Positions 32,524-43,286 of a stretch of DNA of 64,000 nucleotides are shown here, in pieces. The stretch covers positions 170,319,001 to 170,383,000 of the forward strand of contig JASDFA010000016.1 of assembly GCA_035772735.1 (NCBI GenBank), read 5' to 3'. The notes under the pieces are model-generated. The model did no database searches and was not told the origin of the DNA. It worked only from the letters and a program-made list of their open reading frames with translations. This DNA comes from Datura wrightii (lineage: Eukaryota; Streptophyta; Magnoliopsida; Solanales; Solanaceae). The translations under genes were made by a program, and so were the position numbers. Position 1 is the first letter of the stretch, and the number at the start of each line of letters is the position of its first letter.

Positions 32524-34102
32524 TGATAATGTCCAAACTATATCCTTAGTGAAAAGAATATATACAGCCGAAGTATCAAAACAAGTAACCACATGAGCGC
32601 AGGGGTCGAATCCCACGAGAACTAGGAAATTATAGTTTCAAGTTTCGATTGAGAAATTGACGTTAGCTTGCACCACGTAGATTTAATATAAAAAATTAAA
32701 ATTGGGGGAGTTGAAATTTTTAGAGAATTGTATTGGTTGATTTAGTGAAATAAAATAGTAACATTAGCTAAGTTATCAACAAGGATGTGAAAGACTAAAG
32801 GTGCCGTGTAGATAAAATACTAACTAGATTGGGACATGATAGATCATCTTATGAGTTCAACAAGTGTAAATAATCTCGGGAAGTGGGTAATTACAGCTTT
32901 TCAGCCTTCTAATTAGCTCTTGCTACAATTTTTGTCAAACCTCTAGTCACAATTTAGCTCAACTCGATTTGATTTGGATTAGCAACTGCACTAATTTCTA
33001 GCTATTAGATGCTAATAAGGAATCAGAATGCAATTTAAGATATTTCTAGTTCAATTTCATACTCTCTTCTCCAAAACCACTACTAAATTCTCTTCCAATA
33101 CTTAAATATTCTTTTACAAGCAACAATCAAGCAAGAATAGATAGACCCATATCAAAATCAATGGATCTTCCTTTATAGATTGAAGAGAATCTAATAGATT
33201 TACACTTGCATGAACAATATAAAGATGACTCTAGAAATACCCAATCCAATTAAGTACATCATCACACACCTCTAGTTAATGATTTTAGCTACTCATAATT
33301 AAGAAATTCAAAAACACATTCATCAATAGCATCATTGAATTTAACAGCAAGAGTTGATAAATCAACTTCACAAAATAATCTCCAATAGTAGCTGAAACTT
33401 ACTCGTACAAAGAAGAAATAGAGCAGAGTACTTTCTACAATTTTCAATCAGAATCTCCCATTCTCAGCTAAGAGAATGTTATTTAGCTAAAAAGGAAAAC
33501 AATGATGTGATGTAAGCTTTGTTCCTCTTAAAATCTTTATTTCTATCTCTCCTTCTGCCTCTCCCTGTACAAAGTACTTTTTCTTCTCTTTATATCCTGA
33601 AAAGTAGGGCACTTTTTATCTCTTTTCCAGTGTTGGACTATTATACCCCCATGAGCACCAACGGCTTACCAGTTATAATCCATGAACTGTCGAGTATAAT
33701 TTCTGCATCCTTATTCAATTCTAGTGAACACCGACGGTTCATCCGACGTTTCACCGATGCCAATACATGAACTGCGGGGTATTCAAGTCATTTTCCAGAA
33801 CTTTGGGTATCTATCGGTGATTGAACCAACGACTTGTCGCTGGCAAGTCGCGAACTACAGGTGGCATTAATCCTCTGAGGCAGTGATGCTTGTCCTTTGG
33901 ACGACGTCTTGCCGGTTTTCATTTGTGAATCACCGATTCACTCTTACTCCCTTCTTTTTGCTCCATTTTTTCTTTTTTCTTCACATTTAGTCATCTGCAC
34001 ACAACAAAAGAAAAAAGGGCATAAAATCCAAATAATCAACTCAAGAACGAAACAAAACTCAAGTTTTAGAGCCTAATGAGTTGGTAAATTACAAACTCAT
34101 CA
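32524..34102 (-). repeat. Element B 5' LTR
   Basis: 1579 bp, homologous to 24097-25663 along its whole length. On the minus strand a TATAAA at 33589-33594 is the likely TATA box; the other LTR has changed this site. The family motif lies at 33650-33950. Confidence 0.9.
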
Positions 34103-34314
34103 CATCCTCATACGACTCATGGTACGGATCGTACCTTCATGGTAAGATTTGTACCTTAGAGGCGTAAGTTTGATCTGAGACATTATGAGTCTTAGTACGG
34201 ATTGTACCTTCAAGGTACGACTCGTACTGTAGACCCATGAAAATTACAGAGGAATATTTTCTTACTTTGTTTTTCTTAGGTATGGAATTCTAACCCTTTT
34301 TCTCCATAGGTACA
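34103..34314 (+). other. Element C spacer, right part
   Basis: Resumes the TACGACTCGTA motif region after element B. GTACCTTCAAGGTACGA at 34204-34220 is identical to 23136-23152 on the other side of B, supporting one interrupted spacer. Confidence 0.75.
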
Positions 34315-36480
34315 ATGACTTAGAAAAGGAAAGCATCCAAAGCAACTGCTCGGAGGGCATTGATAGATGAAACCTCCAAATCTGAATAAGCGGGTAACAT
34401 ACCTAGTGGTTCATTGGAGGAATACAGGGTCGATACATCTGACACTAATGGGACCTGAACCACTAGGGCAAAAGCTAAAGCCCAGGCCGAGGTGGCCACT
34501 GCCACATCTGATGGTGCTCCCAAGTCTGAGGAGGGAGCTGATGAAAGAGCCCAAGAGTTTAGAAGTGGCTCTAAAATGATGAGAGGTCCGAGGAGGCCCA
34601 ATCTGGTGATGGAAATAGTGAGTTCAGATCTAAGGAGGAGGCAACCAATGCCGAGCAAGAGAAGACTCCCCCTAGGGAGAATGTACCATTCAATGGAGAG
34701 TACAGAACCATAGGAGATCTATGAATAGGGTATAACTCTCACCCCAAAGAACAAACCTAGGCAAAGTATTCAAGAAGAACCGCGGATCCTCACCAATGCG
34801 TTGAATGAGGTGGAGGAGATGAAGTAGAAATTCAGCTATTATGGGTTCGATTGGATAGATAGAACCCCTAATTGATACACTTCAGAGATTGTTTGGGAGT
34901 TCTATGCCAATTATTTGGCAAACATGGAGTAGAAAGCAAAGGAAGGGAAAAAGTTGAAAGATCAACCCCAATTGGAGAGCATCATGGTACGATGCCGCAA
35001 TGTTGATATAACCGAGTGCACTATTGCTCGGGTGTTATATGGGCCCCAGTTCATACCACCACACACAACACAGGAGTATGACTATCGGGTGGATGCCATC
35101 AAAAAGATCAAGCAGTTAGGCATTGATGAGAGGCGGAGGAAGATTCAGTGGTTGTCTAGGGTTATTGCTGAGGAAAAGGAGAAAGTAGAATGGGTCACCA
35201 GCGGAAAGCAGGTCACCAAGAATTCCTTAAACTTCATAGAAAAAGCCTGTTGGATGTTAGTTCACCACTAGTTCACTCTGTTTGTGAATGACAATACCCT
35301 CAGCACCAATAAAGAAGCATTGGTGGCGTGTATAATGTCTAGATACCCTATCAACATCCTGAGGGTCATTGCAGAGGAGATATGGGATCAGGCTATGGGA
35401 TTGAGCACTACCATCCCATTCCTGAGTCTCGTATTCAGGCTGTGCACAGAGGTAGGTATCAAGGTGCATCGTGGTGAGGAGAAGTTGATCGAAGGATAGC
35501 GAATAGTAGATATTGGTTTAATCCGGGATGAAATGAACCTAGTAAGCTAAGCACGACTTTCTATTGCAGTCCCAATACCACGGACAATCAGGGGCGAGCA
35601 GGTGAATGCCCCCACCTTACAGGAGCAGGATGAGACACTAGCAACAGATGCTAGTAATTCAGAGGTAGCTCCCAGCATCTATGTCGCACCATCTATGGGC
35701 CTTCCAAGCCAGATTCCAGCCGAGTACATGCTGTTGCCTGAGGAATTTTTCCAGAAGATAGACAAGAGACTGCCGTTGCTGAGAAGGAGGTATAGTCTAT
35801 GATGGAGAATGTGAAGCCTTAGGTGAAGGATGAGATTGAGGTGACTGCACGGGTCCTACACGCCAAGCTATATAGCTTTGAGAGCTGCTTCAATGATTGC
35901 ATGGCCGAGCAGACTGACACTTGTATCCTCCTTGAGGAGATGGGGGCTCCTCAGAGCCAAGTGGCCGAGCTGTCATCATGAAAGCCGGCAATTCTAGTAG
36001 CCCCATCTCTTCCTGACTTCAACATTGGTATAGATGAGTAGCTTGATTTGGCGGCATATTGGGAGCTGATAGGAGCTGAGAGAGAAAAAAAGAAAAAAGA
36101 GGGTCTCTGAGGATGCTGGAGATGAGACCCTAAAGAAGAAGAGAAAGAAAGAAAATAAAGAGCTCAAACGGGCGAGATTGTAGAGCCATTAGACTCACGA
36201 TGAGCATAGGTCGGAGCTGCTTGAAAGAGCGAGAGGAGCGGGTAGCTCTACCATTTCCCATGCCGAGCTTGCGGGTGGAACCCTTTGGGCGAGCCACATT
36301 CAGCCCCAATGATTCCAGAGGTCATAGAAGTGACCGCTACTGCTGAGGGGGTAACCATTCCTCCTACTGATACACCATTGAGTGTGCCGGCCGCCGCCAA
36401 CACTACGACTGCAGCGGAGGTACTACCTCCGCAAGATGACAGGAGCACTTATTGCACACTGTTTTACATTCTATGCTTCG
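34315..36480 (+). pseudogene. Element C ORF2, putative plant transposon protein type
   Basis: The Met at 34315 is followed by a stop at codon 3 and a Lys/Ser/Ala-rich leader. Recognisable parts are YYGFDWIDRTPN and WEFYANYLANME near 34835-34930, a long readable stretch from 34954 (TECTIARVLYGPQF), NKEALVACIMSRYPINILRVI near 35310-35370, and a Pro/Ser-rich region. A Lys/Arg-rich segment at about 36085-36180 (KKKKRGS, LKKKRKKENKELKRARL) looks like a nuclear-localisation signal. A, B, F and H instead end in acidic tails. Several stops and frame changes break it. It starts 12 bp after the spacer and is followed by a purine-rich block near 36500. Confidence 0.72.
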
Positions 36481-37941
36481 GGAATGAAACATTCTTTTTA
36501 AGAGGGGAGGGGGTGTACTTGTACTTTTGAGATTTTTTGGATTCGTCTGAGGGTTTTTCTTGCCGTGTTTCTTTTCCATCGGGCATGTTATCCAGTAGAA
36601 TCAACATGTTTACGATGTTTTTCTTTAATTAGAAAGTAGCTTAGGATTACTTAGCTAATAAATTACACTAGTTTTGAAGTTTTGAAAAATTGACCCTATT
36701 TAAAAGTTTTGATGGTTAGTTATGTACTTGTTGATTGGAAAGCATGATTTCTGTGGATCTTTTTATTTCATTTAGAGTATTAGCATAAGTAGTTTTAGTT
36801 AGCCATGTATAAACTGGACTGGTTAGAATGAATGCAAAATATGTACCATGAGTGAGTAAGGTCTATACCTAATTCAATATTGGGTAAAGGATCTAGAACT
36901 TGCCCGGTTAGTCCTTACATAGGTTTTAGGATGGTTGGTTAGAAAAGGATTATAGGCCATTTTTGTTTAGCTAATTAGCTTAAACTACTCTACCAAAATA
37001 ATATGATTCCCTTGATCCTAATTTTGAGCCTTAAATGAACCATTTTTCTTTAATTAACCAATTAACCGTACCCATTTTTTTAGATAATGAACTTGTTTTA
37101 GCCCTGGTCCCTCCTTGGACATTGTGAACCTCAACATAGGCAAAATGCCTAAGTGTAGGGTGGCTAGAGTAAGGATGCACATCTTTTGGGGAGGAGAAAA
37201 AGGAAGAGAAAAGAAAAAGGGTTAAAAATGAGGTGTGGTGTGACAAGAAAAAAGAAGAAAAAGAAATAAAAATTGAAAAGAAGATACAAAAAGAGAAAGA
37301 TGAATGAAAATATGAGAAAACACATCACACCCATACAATTGCATAAAAATAGAGAAAAGGGAGGAAAAAGTTGAAAAAACAAAAAGGGTGGATAAAAGTG
37401 AAAAGTGGAGCCACGTGTATGTAGTGCCAAGGAGGATTTCGTCACTAAAAAGATTTCATATCTATCATACCCAGCCCGAAAGCCTACATTACAAGCCGAA
37501 TCAAGTCCTAAGTGATCCTAGCCTGACCATCTGAAAAATCGAAGTAGAGAAAATAAGGGCAAGCCTGTGGTATCGATGTGCAGTATTTGGAACTTCCTTG
37601 TGAGGGTGAGAGTCATACTTGTTCGATCCCATATTTCATATTTTTATATAGTTGTGAGGGTACGTGGTTGTTCGATTCTGCTAGTTGTCCATGTGAAAAG
37701 CATTGGTGATGACTTGACTATCTGCTAATAGCTATATGACATATCTTAATCCCTATTTATCATGGTTTATGGTTTCTTGATATGCATATGCTGATTTGAT
37801 TTAACTTGAAAAAGGGTCAAAAGCTATTTGAGTTTATGGTGCAAATTTTGATTGTTGGTGGCTGTAGTATCCTAGGTTTATTTTCTAGTTAAGCGCCGTT
37901 TTCAGTTTTTTGTTTTCTTTGCCTGGGGACATGCAAAAGTC
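36481..37941 (+). other. Element C 3' noncoding tail
   Basis: No supported ORF. A long purine-rich tract spans about 37190-37400. AGCCTACATTACAAGCC...AAGTCCTAAGTGATC at 37481-37517 is the conserved tail motif. TAAGTGTAGGGTGG near 37150 is an internal polypurine-like block. Confidence 0.7.
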
Positions 37942-37953
37942 TTAAGTTGAGGG
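37942..37953 (+). promoter_or_regulatory. Polypurine tract of element C
   Basis: TTAAGTTGAGGG immediately before the 3' LTR start. Confidence 0.7.
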
Positions 37954-39616
37954 TGTTGATGTATGGTGAGTTTACAACACTTTTGATGCTTAAAATTGAG
38001 AAAATAGCATAGACTTAGGTATGTTTATACGGACATGAGGTGCTTTTACTTTGTTTTTAGGGAAAATAGGTGTTGGAGCAAAAATGTGCAAAAGATGCAT
38101 AAAAATGTAGAAAATCAGCGAAGTATCAATCTCAGTACTATCCATACCTAGACTATATGAGTCATACTGAGACTCATGGAAAAACTCAGAAGGCTGAAAC
38201 AATGTGAAGGTAGAGTACGACTCTCAGTACGAGCCATAACTGGAGTCGTGGAATACTTCAGAGAAAATTTGCACAGGCGGTCTCTTGGTACAGGTGGAAC
38301 CCACAGATCGTAACATCTACTTATGACCCATACCATGAGCTGTGGGGAGCTTCAGTGATTTTTAAAGACTTGGCAGAACTTCAGATGCAACAAGCAGTTA
38401 TGAGTCGTAGGAGCAAGGTACGAGGCGTACCACAACACTTGTAGAAAAATTTAGAAGATCTGAAAGTTCTTAGAGTCAAGTCACGGATGGATTGTACGAG
38501 TCGTAGGAGGACCATGGAATGAGTCATATCAGTTGCCAACACTTAGTCAATTCTACAGCAACCAAGAAATGTACGAGAGCCAGGTACAACCCGTACAATC
38601 CTGTTAGGGGTCGTAAGATCAGTCGTAGGATAAGTCAGCGCCAAATATGGAAATTTCCCAATTAGCTTAGTAAAATGTTTCTGATGTCTATATAAATACC
38701 TTTTATGTTTTTTTTAGTAGAATAGACATGAGTAGACGTGTGATTACATTGAGAGAAGTTTTATTTGGGAATTATTATCAAGTTTTGGAGAGCAATTCTT
38801 GAGATCAACACTTGGGTTTATCAATTGTTCTTGATTTTGTTCATCAATATTCAAAGCAGGTTTTCTTCCAATTATTGTTGTAAGTATTTAATTTTGTATT
38901 TGTCTATGAACACCAATTGCAATCTTACAATCATGAGAGGATAAAACCTCCACAACTAGAGTTGTGGAAACCATGATGGATTAACGAACTAGGATTACAC
39001 AAAGTGATTCAAAACCAATGCTAAATGCTTGTATTGTATTCTCTTCATCTTTAAACGTTTTTTAACGGTGTGCAACATTGGGACTTTCCCGAATTATTTA
39101 TTTGCTTGAACCTAGAGAAGTAGAGATTAGAAAAAGAGAATTACAACAAAGCCTTGATTTTTATGATCATTGTATAACTTGAGCTATGGTTGCAAGAAAG
39201 TTAATTTGGGACATATTGATAACAGTTAGTTTGAAATCGCTCAGAGACCTGACCCGATGATTGAGTATAGTCATCTAATAGGGACGAACCAGTCATTTGG
39301 ATGAACTAGTTATCAGTACTATAAGTAAGCATTGGGATTGATCACGCGTGTATAGCCAAAGTAGTTATGAATCCACGTGGAATACTTACCCTATTTATTT
39401 ACAAATATTGATAACAACCACAATTGTGGTGTTGTATTATTATTGTTTTTCTTTAAACCCCCAATTTGTAGATAACTTACCAACAAGTTTAAGTCCCGAC
39501 ATTAGTCTAGATCTTACCTTATTCCCTGTGGGTTTGACCCCAACCTCTTTGTTGGGTTCTTTACTGACAATGTCAACTTCATACTTTGCCAGGAAGTGTG
39601 AGATTGAGCGTTATCA
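37954..39616 (+). repeat. Element C 3' LTR
   Basis: 1663 bp, starting TGTTGATG and ending GCGTTATCA. The first ~680 bp hold the TACGACTCGTA-type motifs. TATATAAATA at 38689-38698 is the likely TATA box. Its ends match 4154-4836 and 19233-19468. Confidence 0.87.
38689..38698 (+). promoter_or_regulatory. TATA box, element C 3' LTR
   Basis: TATATAAATA following the motif region. The corresponding part of the 5' LTR has been deleted, so C itself has lost its promoter. Confidence 0.55.
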
Positions 39617-41278
39617 AGTTTGTGCTAGTGGAACCACCTCTACCTATGGAATCCTAAAGATGAATCGATTTAAGTATAGGTGGGTGGTCGAGAGTGAAGA
39701 TCTTTCACAGACCTTTTCCTAGCAAGCTCTACTTTCCCCTCTTCATCTAGAGGCAGACCACTCTATATGTACTCTATGGCCTCATCTAGGCCCTATTCAT
39801 TAGTCTCTCATCCTTCCCCACTTTTTCTTTTTTGGTGTCTAGAGGACTAGATTCAACAAACAAGTTGACAATCTATGTTATAGTGAGGACCTCCATGTAT
39901 GGCTTGAGTGACCAAAATATCAAGCTCTCTAGCATATATCTCTACCATCTCTTATAGCGCCTTGGCCAAATCTTTCTTTAGCTTCTTCACCTTACTCACC
40001 ACAAAGCTCTTCTCTTACTGTATCACTCTCAAATTCAACCTGTCAAGGCATATGGTGGCCTACCTCTAGGAAGTAGTCATAGATACTCCAAGGGGTTCCA
40101 AGCCTTACTAATGGTACAAATAAAAAAGTGGCATACTTTGAAACTATGGTCATGATCTAGTTATTCGCATGATCAAATTTGCAAGCTACTGAGATAAAGT
40201 TCTCGCGAGTGAGAATGAGCATAGAGGAGATGGTAGATGATGTGGTTGTGTATGAGTGAGGAGTAGCAAAAGAAGTGGCTCCAAATGGAATAGTAGTATT
40301 TGTAGTAGTGGATGGATCATCACTAGTGGTTTCAGGCTCAAAAGCATCAAAAGTACCTCAATATGGATGCCAAATTGCTCAGGAGTGGCACCGATAAGCA
40401 TCAGAATGCTCATGTTCTTCTGTACTATAGGGTTTGTCTTATTTTTACTCTTTGTTATGTCTACATTATGCATAGCCTCTATATATTATCCTCTCATGGA
40501 AATGGACAAATACTGGCAACCCAATATAGTTGTGTCATAAGACATGGGGACGATAATGAGGTAGCATTCTAAGAAGCACATTCCTGCATGTTTTCAACCA
40601 TAAGTTTCCCCAACATCAATTGGAAATATCAAATAATGGCCATAACTAGAATGAATCAGTCAATTGTAGGAGTGTTTTCTACCTTGGTCGGATATAATCG
40701 ACACATAACTATATTCCACCAAAATTTGGCCTCTAGAGTGAGGTTCTTCTTGTAGATGGTGGTAGTGTGGTCAGTCAATCATATGGAGGTGGTCTGAGAA
40801 ATGATTTTGGTTAGTCATTCCTACTGATTAGAAGTAGAGGCCAACTTTGGTGATACTCAAAAGTTTCGTGGGGATCTATGTAGTCCTCCACAACATAAAA
40901 TCAGTTGATGTCATATTAGTGATGACTACATCAACCCCTCAAATAGTGGTAAAATCAAGTGGCGTTTGCAAAGACTTTGGTAATTTGTTTTATGTCTCAA
41001 ATGCAGCCCCATATGATGCATAGAACTCTCAAATGATAGTCGGACAATATTGGTCGAGAGGGTGGGTTAATGGAATCTATGCTGGTATTTAAAGTAGGGC
41101 TAGAATGGAAGGATGGATTTCTAGCCTGTGCGACTTGGCTAATTTCTCCTCTGCAAAATTCCGTTGAGGTTTTCCATTAACTAGCTATAAACCAACTGTA
41201 TATTTATCCTTCTCCCCAGGAACTGAGAATATTAGGCCACTCCTAACCTGTACCTTCCTCCAATCTCTGTTTTGCTAA
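39617..41278 (-). pseudogene. Element G ORF2 remnant
   Basis: Minus-strand translation in changing frames gives pieces of the ORF2 family: IISQTTSI, a LTLEAKFWWNIVMCRLYPTK segment aligned with KLWLDFMCAQIIPSK of B, an IDxFILVMAII helix and a MLGKLMVENMQE segment, near 40560-40800. The rest is frame-broken. It faces the same way as the noncoding tail at 2541-4153, so C probably inserted into this element. Its N-terminal side is cut by the E LTR at 41279. Confidence 0.6.
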
Positions 41279-42555
41279 TGTTGGGCGTATTTACACACTT
41301 AATTACCATATCTTGCCTATACTTAGCTATGTTTTAAGAATAAATATTGTTGATTGCCTTGGTTTTATATGATATTTATGAAAAGAAGCTAACACATATG
41401 TTTAGATGCTTGTAGGATAAAAAATGCTAAGATTTGACTCATTTGGCATTGAAAAGTGATTGTTGACAAGCCGGGACTAAAAAGAGACAAGTTTTGAAGA
41501 AAATAAGAGGTTGGCGTCGTGGAGCCAAGCCTTCGCAAGAAGATCTGCATTGCACACTTGATGAAACTGTAGGAGAAACAAAACCGCCCTAGCTCTGCAT
41601 TGCAGGACAAATATGCTACATGGAGGGCCACAACACGCAGTGAGGTCTCCGCAATGGGCCTTCCATCACGCAGTCAGTGTTAGCCGGCTAGAGTTTTACA
41701 AAGTCCAATCCTAGTCAAAGCAAGGGAATTGCAAACTAATCTTACTACTATAAATACCCCATAGGATGTTTTTATTAAAAACTCTAGCATAGTTCACACT
41801 TTATTCTAGGTTGTGGAGTGCATTATTCTATAGCATTGTTGAGAGAAAAACATCAAAGTTCTTGTGATTCTATTAGCTTATCAAGATTTATCGAACGATT
41901 TCATTTTATTGTAAGTAATCATAATGACTTATTATTCATATTTTGTTATCGTTTCTTCAAGAATGATTAGCTAAATTAATTATCTAGATTTGTAGGAACC
42001 ATGATGGATTAACGAATGTAGGCAAACATAATAGTGATTCTTGAATGGTGAAATTGATTGTATTGTTATTCTCTTTGTTTTAATTAGTTTTAGCGGTTGC
42101 TAACATTAAAACGTGTTTGTATCATCAACTTCCATGACCAAAGAGGTTGAAGTTAGGAAAAGAGAATAACAATGAAAATTTGAGGTTACCAATTCTCATC
42201 TAATTGACTTGAGCTCTAACCAAGGATAGTCAGTCTAATTAAGATGAGGGCAAAATTTGAACACCTAAATCCGAGAATATTTAGAGTTAAATTCGTCTAT
42301 GTAAGTCGATAGCTGTTAGATAAAATTTGTATATGAAATTCACTAGGATGGATTACTAATAAAATAAACCTACTATGTTATGAAATTATGGGGAATACAT
42401 TCCTAGTTTATTCTCATATATTTGATATAATGGAAATCATAGTTTAAATTACTTATTTTTATTGCAAACCCCCTCTGAAATATTGACTACTTGTTGAATA
42501 CTCACTCTTAACATATTATTTCTCACCTATTTTCTATGGGATTCGAGCCCAACCG
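41279..42555 (+). repeat. Element E LTR, incomplete at its 3' end
   Basis: Starts TGTTGGGCG like the A-type LTRs, has TATAAATA at 41749-41756 and a CTATGGGATTCGAGCCC block that normally lies 100-150 bp before the LTR end. The end and the primer site are missing; gag sequence follows directly. GC-rich CTGCATTGCAGG-like motifs lie at 41500-41680. Confidence 0.65.
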
Positions 42556-42556
42556 C

Positions 42557-43286
42557 ATTGATGACTTATGTCCATATTGTGGAGGACCCCATTTTTGGCA
42601 AGATTGTGAAGATGCACCCGGAAAAGAGATGTATGCACCTTCTTACTTCTATGATGTGCACGATTGCACTTTATATAGTCAAAGTGGACATTGGGGGTGA
42701 TTGTCTCAATTATTTCTCTTATCAATCCAGTTGCTATAACAAAAATGTGGTTTTTTCATGTTGTCAAAGACTTGAACTTGTGCTTTTGATTTTGACAGAA
42801 ATAATGACATGACATGTGAAGGACAAAGTATTGCATGTGAACGCGAAAAAAGAGAGCCGAACTCTCTTTGTTTCGGGATCGGAAAGGTCATGGAAGCTAT
42901 GCTCCAAACCTTTTTGGAGCGGGAGTCTAACTTAGAGAAGGATACTGACTCCTCAATACCCATGGAATTATCTACCCCTCAAGAAAAAATGATTGAAGAA
43001 GAGATTTTAAGCTCAAATGATGAGCCAAAATATCTTTATGACCACAATAAAAATTGTGGAACTGAAGAAGAGAAAAAATTTGAAGAAGAAACCTATAGTT
43101 CTCAAAAAGAAGAAGTTGAGGAAATATTGAGAAGCATAATGAGAAAAAGTGAATAATGGGGCCGAGTCCTGACTAACTAGTGGGAAAACATGCAACATGA
43201 TGATGATGAAGTTATTCAAAACATGCATTTTTCTATGGGAGGATTTTTACAAGTCTTACAAAATTCCCATCATGAAACAAACTTTA
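42557..43286 (+). pseudogene. gag: Element E gag C-terminal fragment with zinc knuckle
   Basis: The first codons read DLCPYCGGPHFWQDC, a CxxCxxxHxxxxC knuckle at 42569-42607 of the type found in Athila/Tat gag. A stop and frame change follow. An acidic, Glu/Lys-rich coiled stretch is open from 42809 to 43156 (MTCEGQSIACEREKREPNSL onwards). A short VIQNMHFSMGGFLQVL piece follows. It is joined directly to the LTR on the left and cut by structure D3 on the right. It is non-functional. Confidence 0.6.

Larger units (their letters stand above)
24097..34102 (-). mobile_element. Element B: complete RT-less Athila-like retrotransposon
   Basis: A 10,006-bp minus-strand element with two LTRs, a polypurine tract, gag, protease, spacer, ORF2 and a noncoding tail, but no reverse transcriptase or integrase. 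The flanks are CATCT (24092-24096) and CATCC (34103-34107), a target duplication with one change. It inserted into the spacer of element C. The LTRs differ more from each other than those of A, so it is older than A. Confidence 0.9.
4154..39616 (+). mobile_element. Element C: Athila-like RT-less retrotransposon, host of nested insertions
   Basis: The order is 5' LTR (4154-4836 plus 19233-19468), primer site, gag, protease, motif-rich spacer, ORF2, noncoding tail and 3' LTR (37954-39616). The span is inflated by D1 with A inside the 5' LTR, a CACTA element in gag, and element B in the spacer. There is no reverse transcriptase, RNase H or integrase between protease and ORF2. The LTRs are clearly diverged, making C the oldest datable insertion by nesting order. 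I could not find a convincing 5-bp target duplication: ttgtc on the left against agttt on the right. Confidence 0.8.

Noticed and set aside
37164..37445. Hydrophobic Phe-rich ORF on the minus strand
   Set aside because: It is the complement of a long purine-rich tract in the noncoding tail of C; low complexity explains the open frame.
4149..39621. 5-bp target duplication for element C
   Set aside because: Left ttgtc and right agttt do not match; shifting the LTR borders by a few bases gives only weak similarity.
42809..43156. Host gene for an acidic coiled-coil protein
   Set aside because: It follows a gag-type zinc knuckle directly and lies between retroelement pieces; it is most simply the C-terminal part of element E gag.
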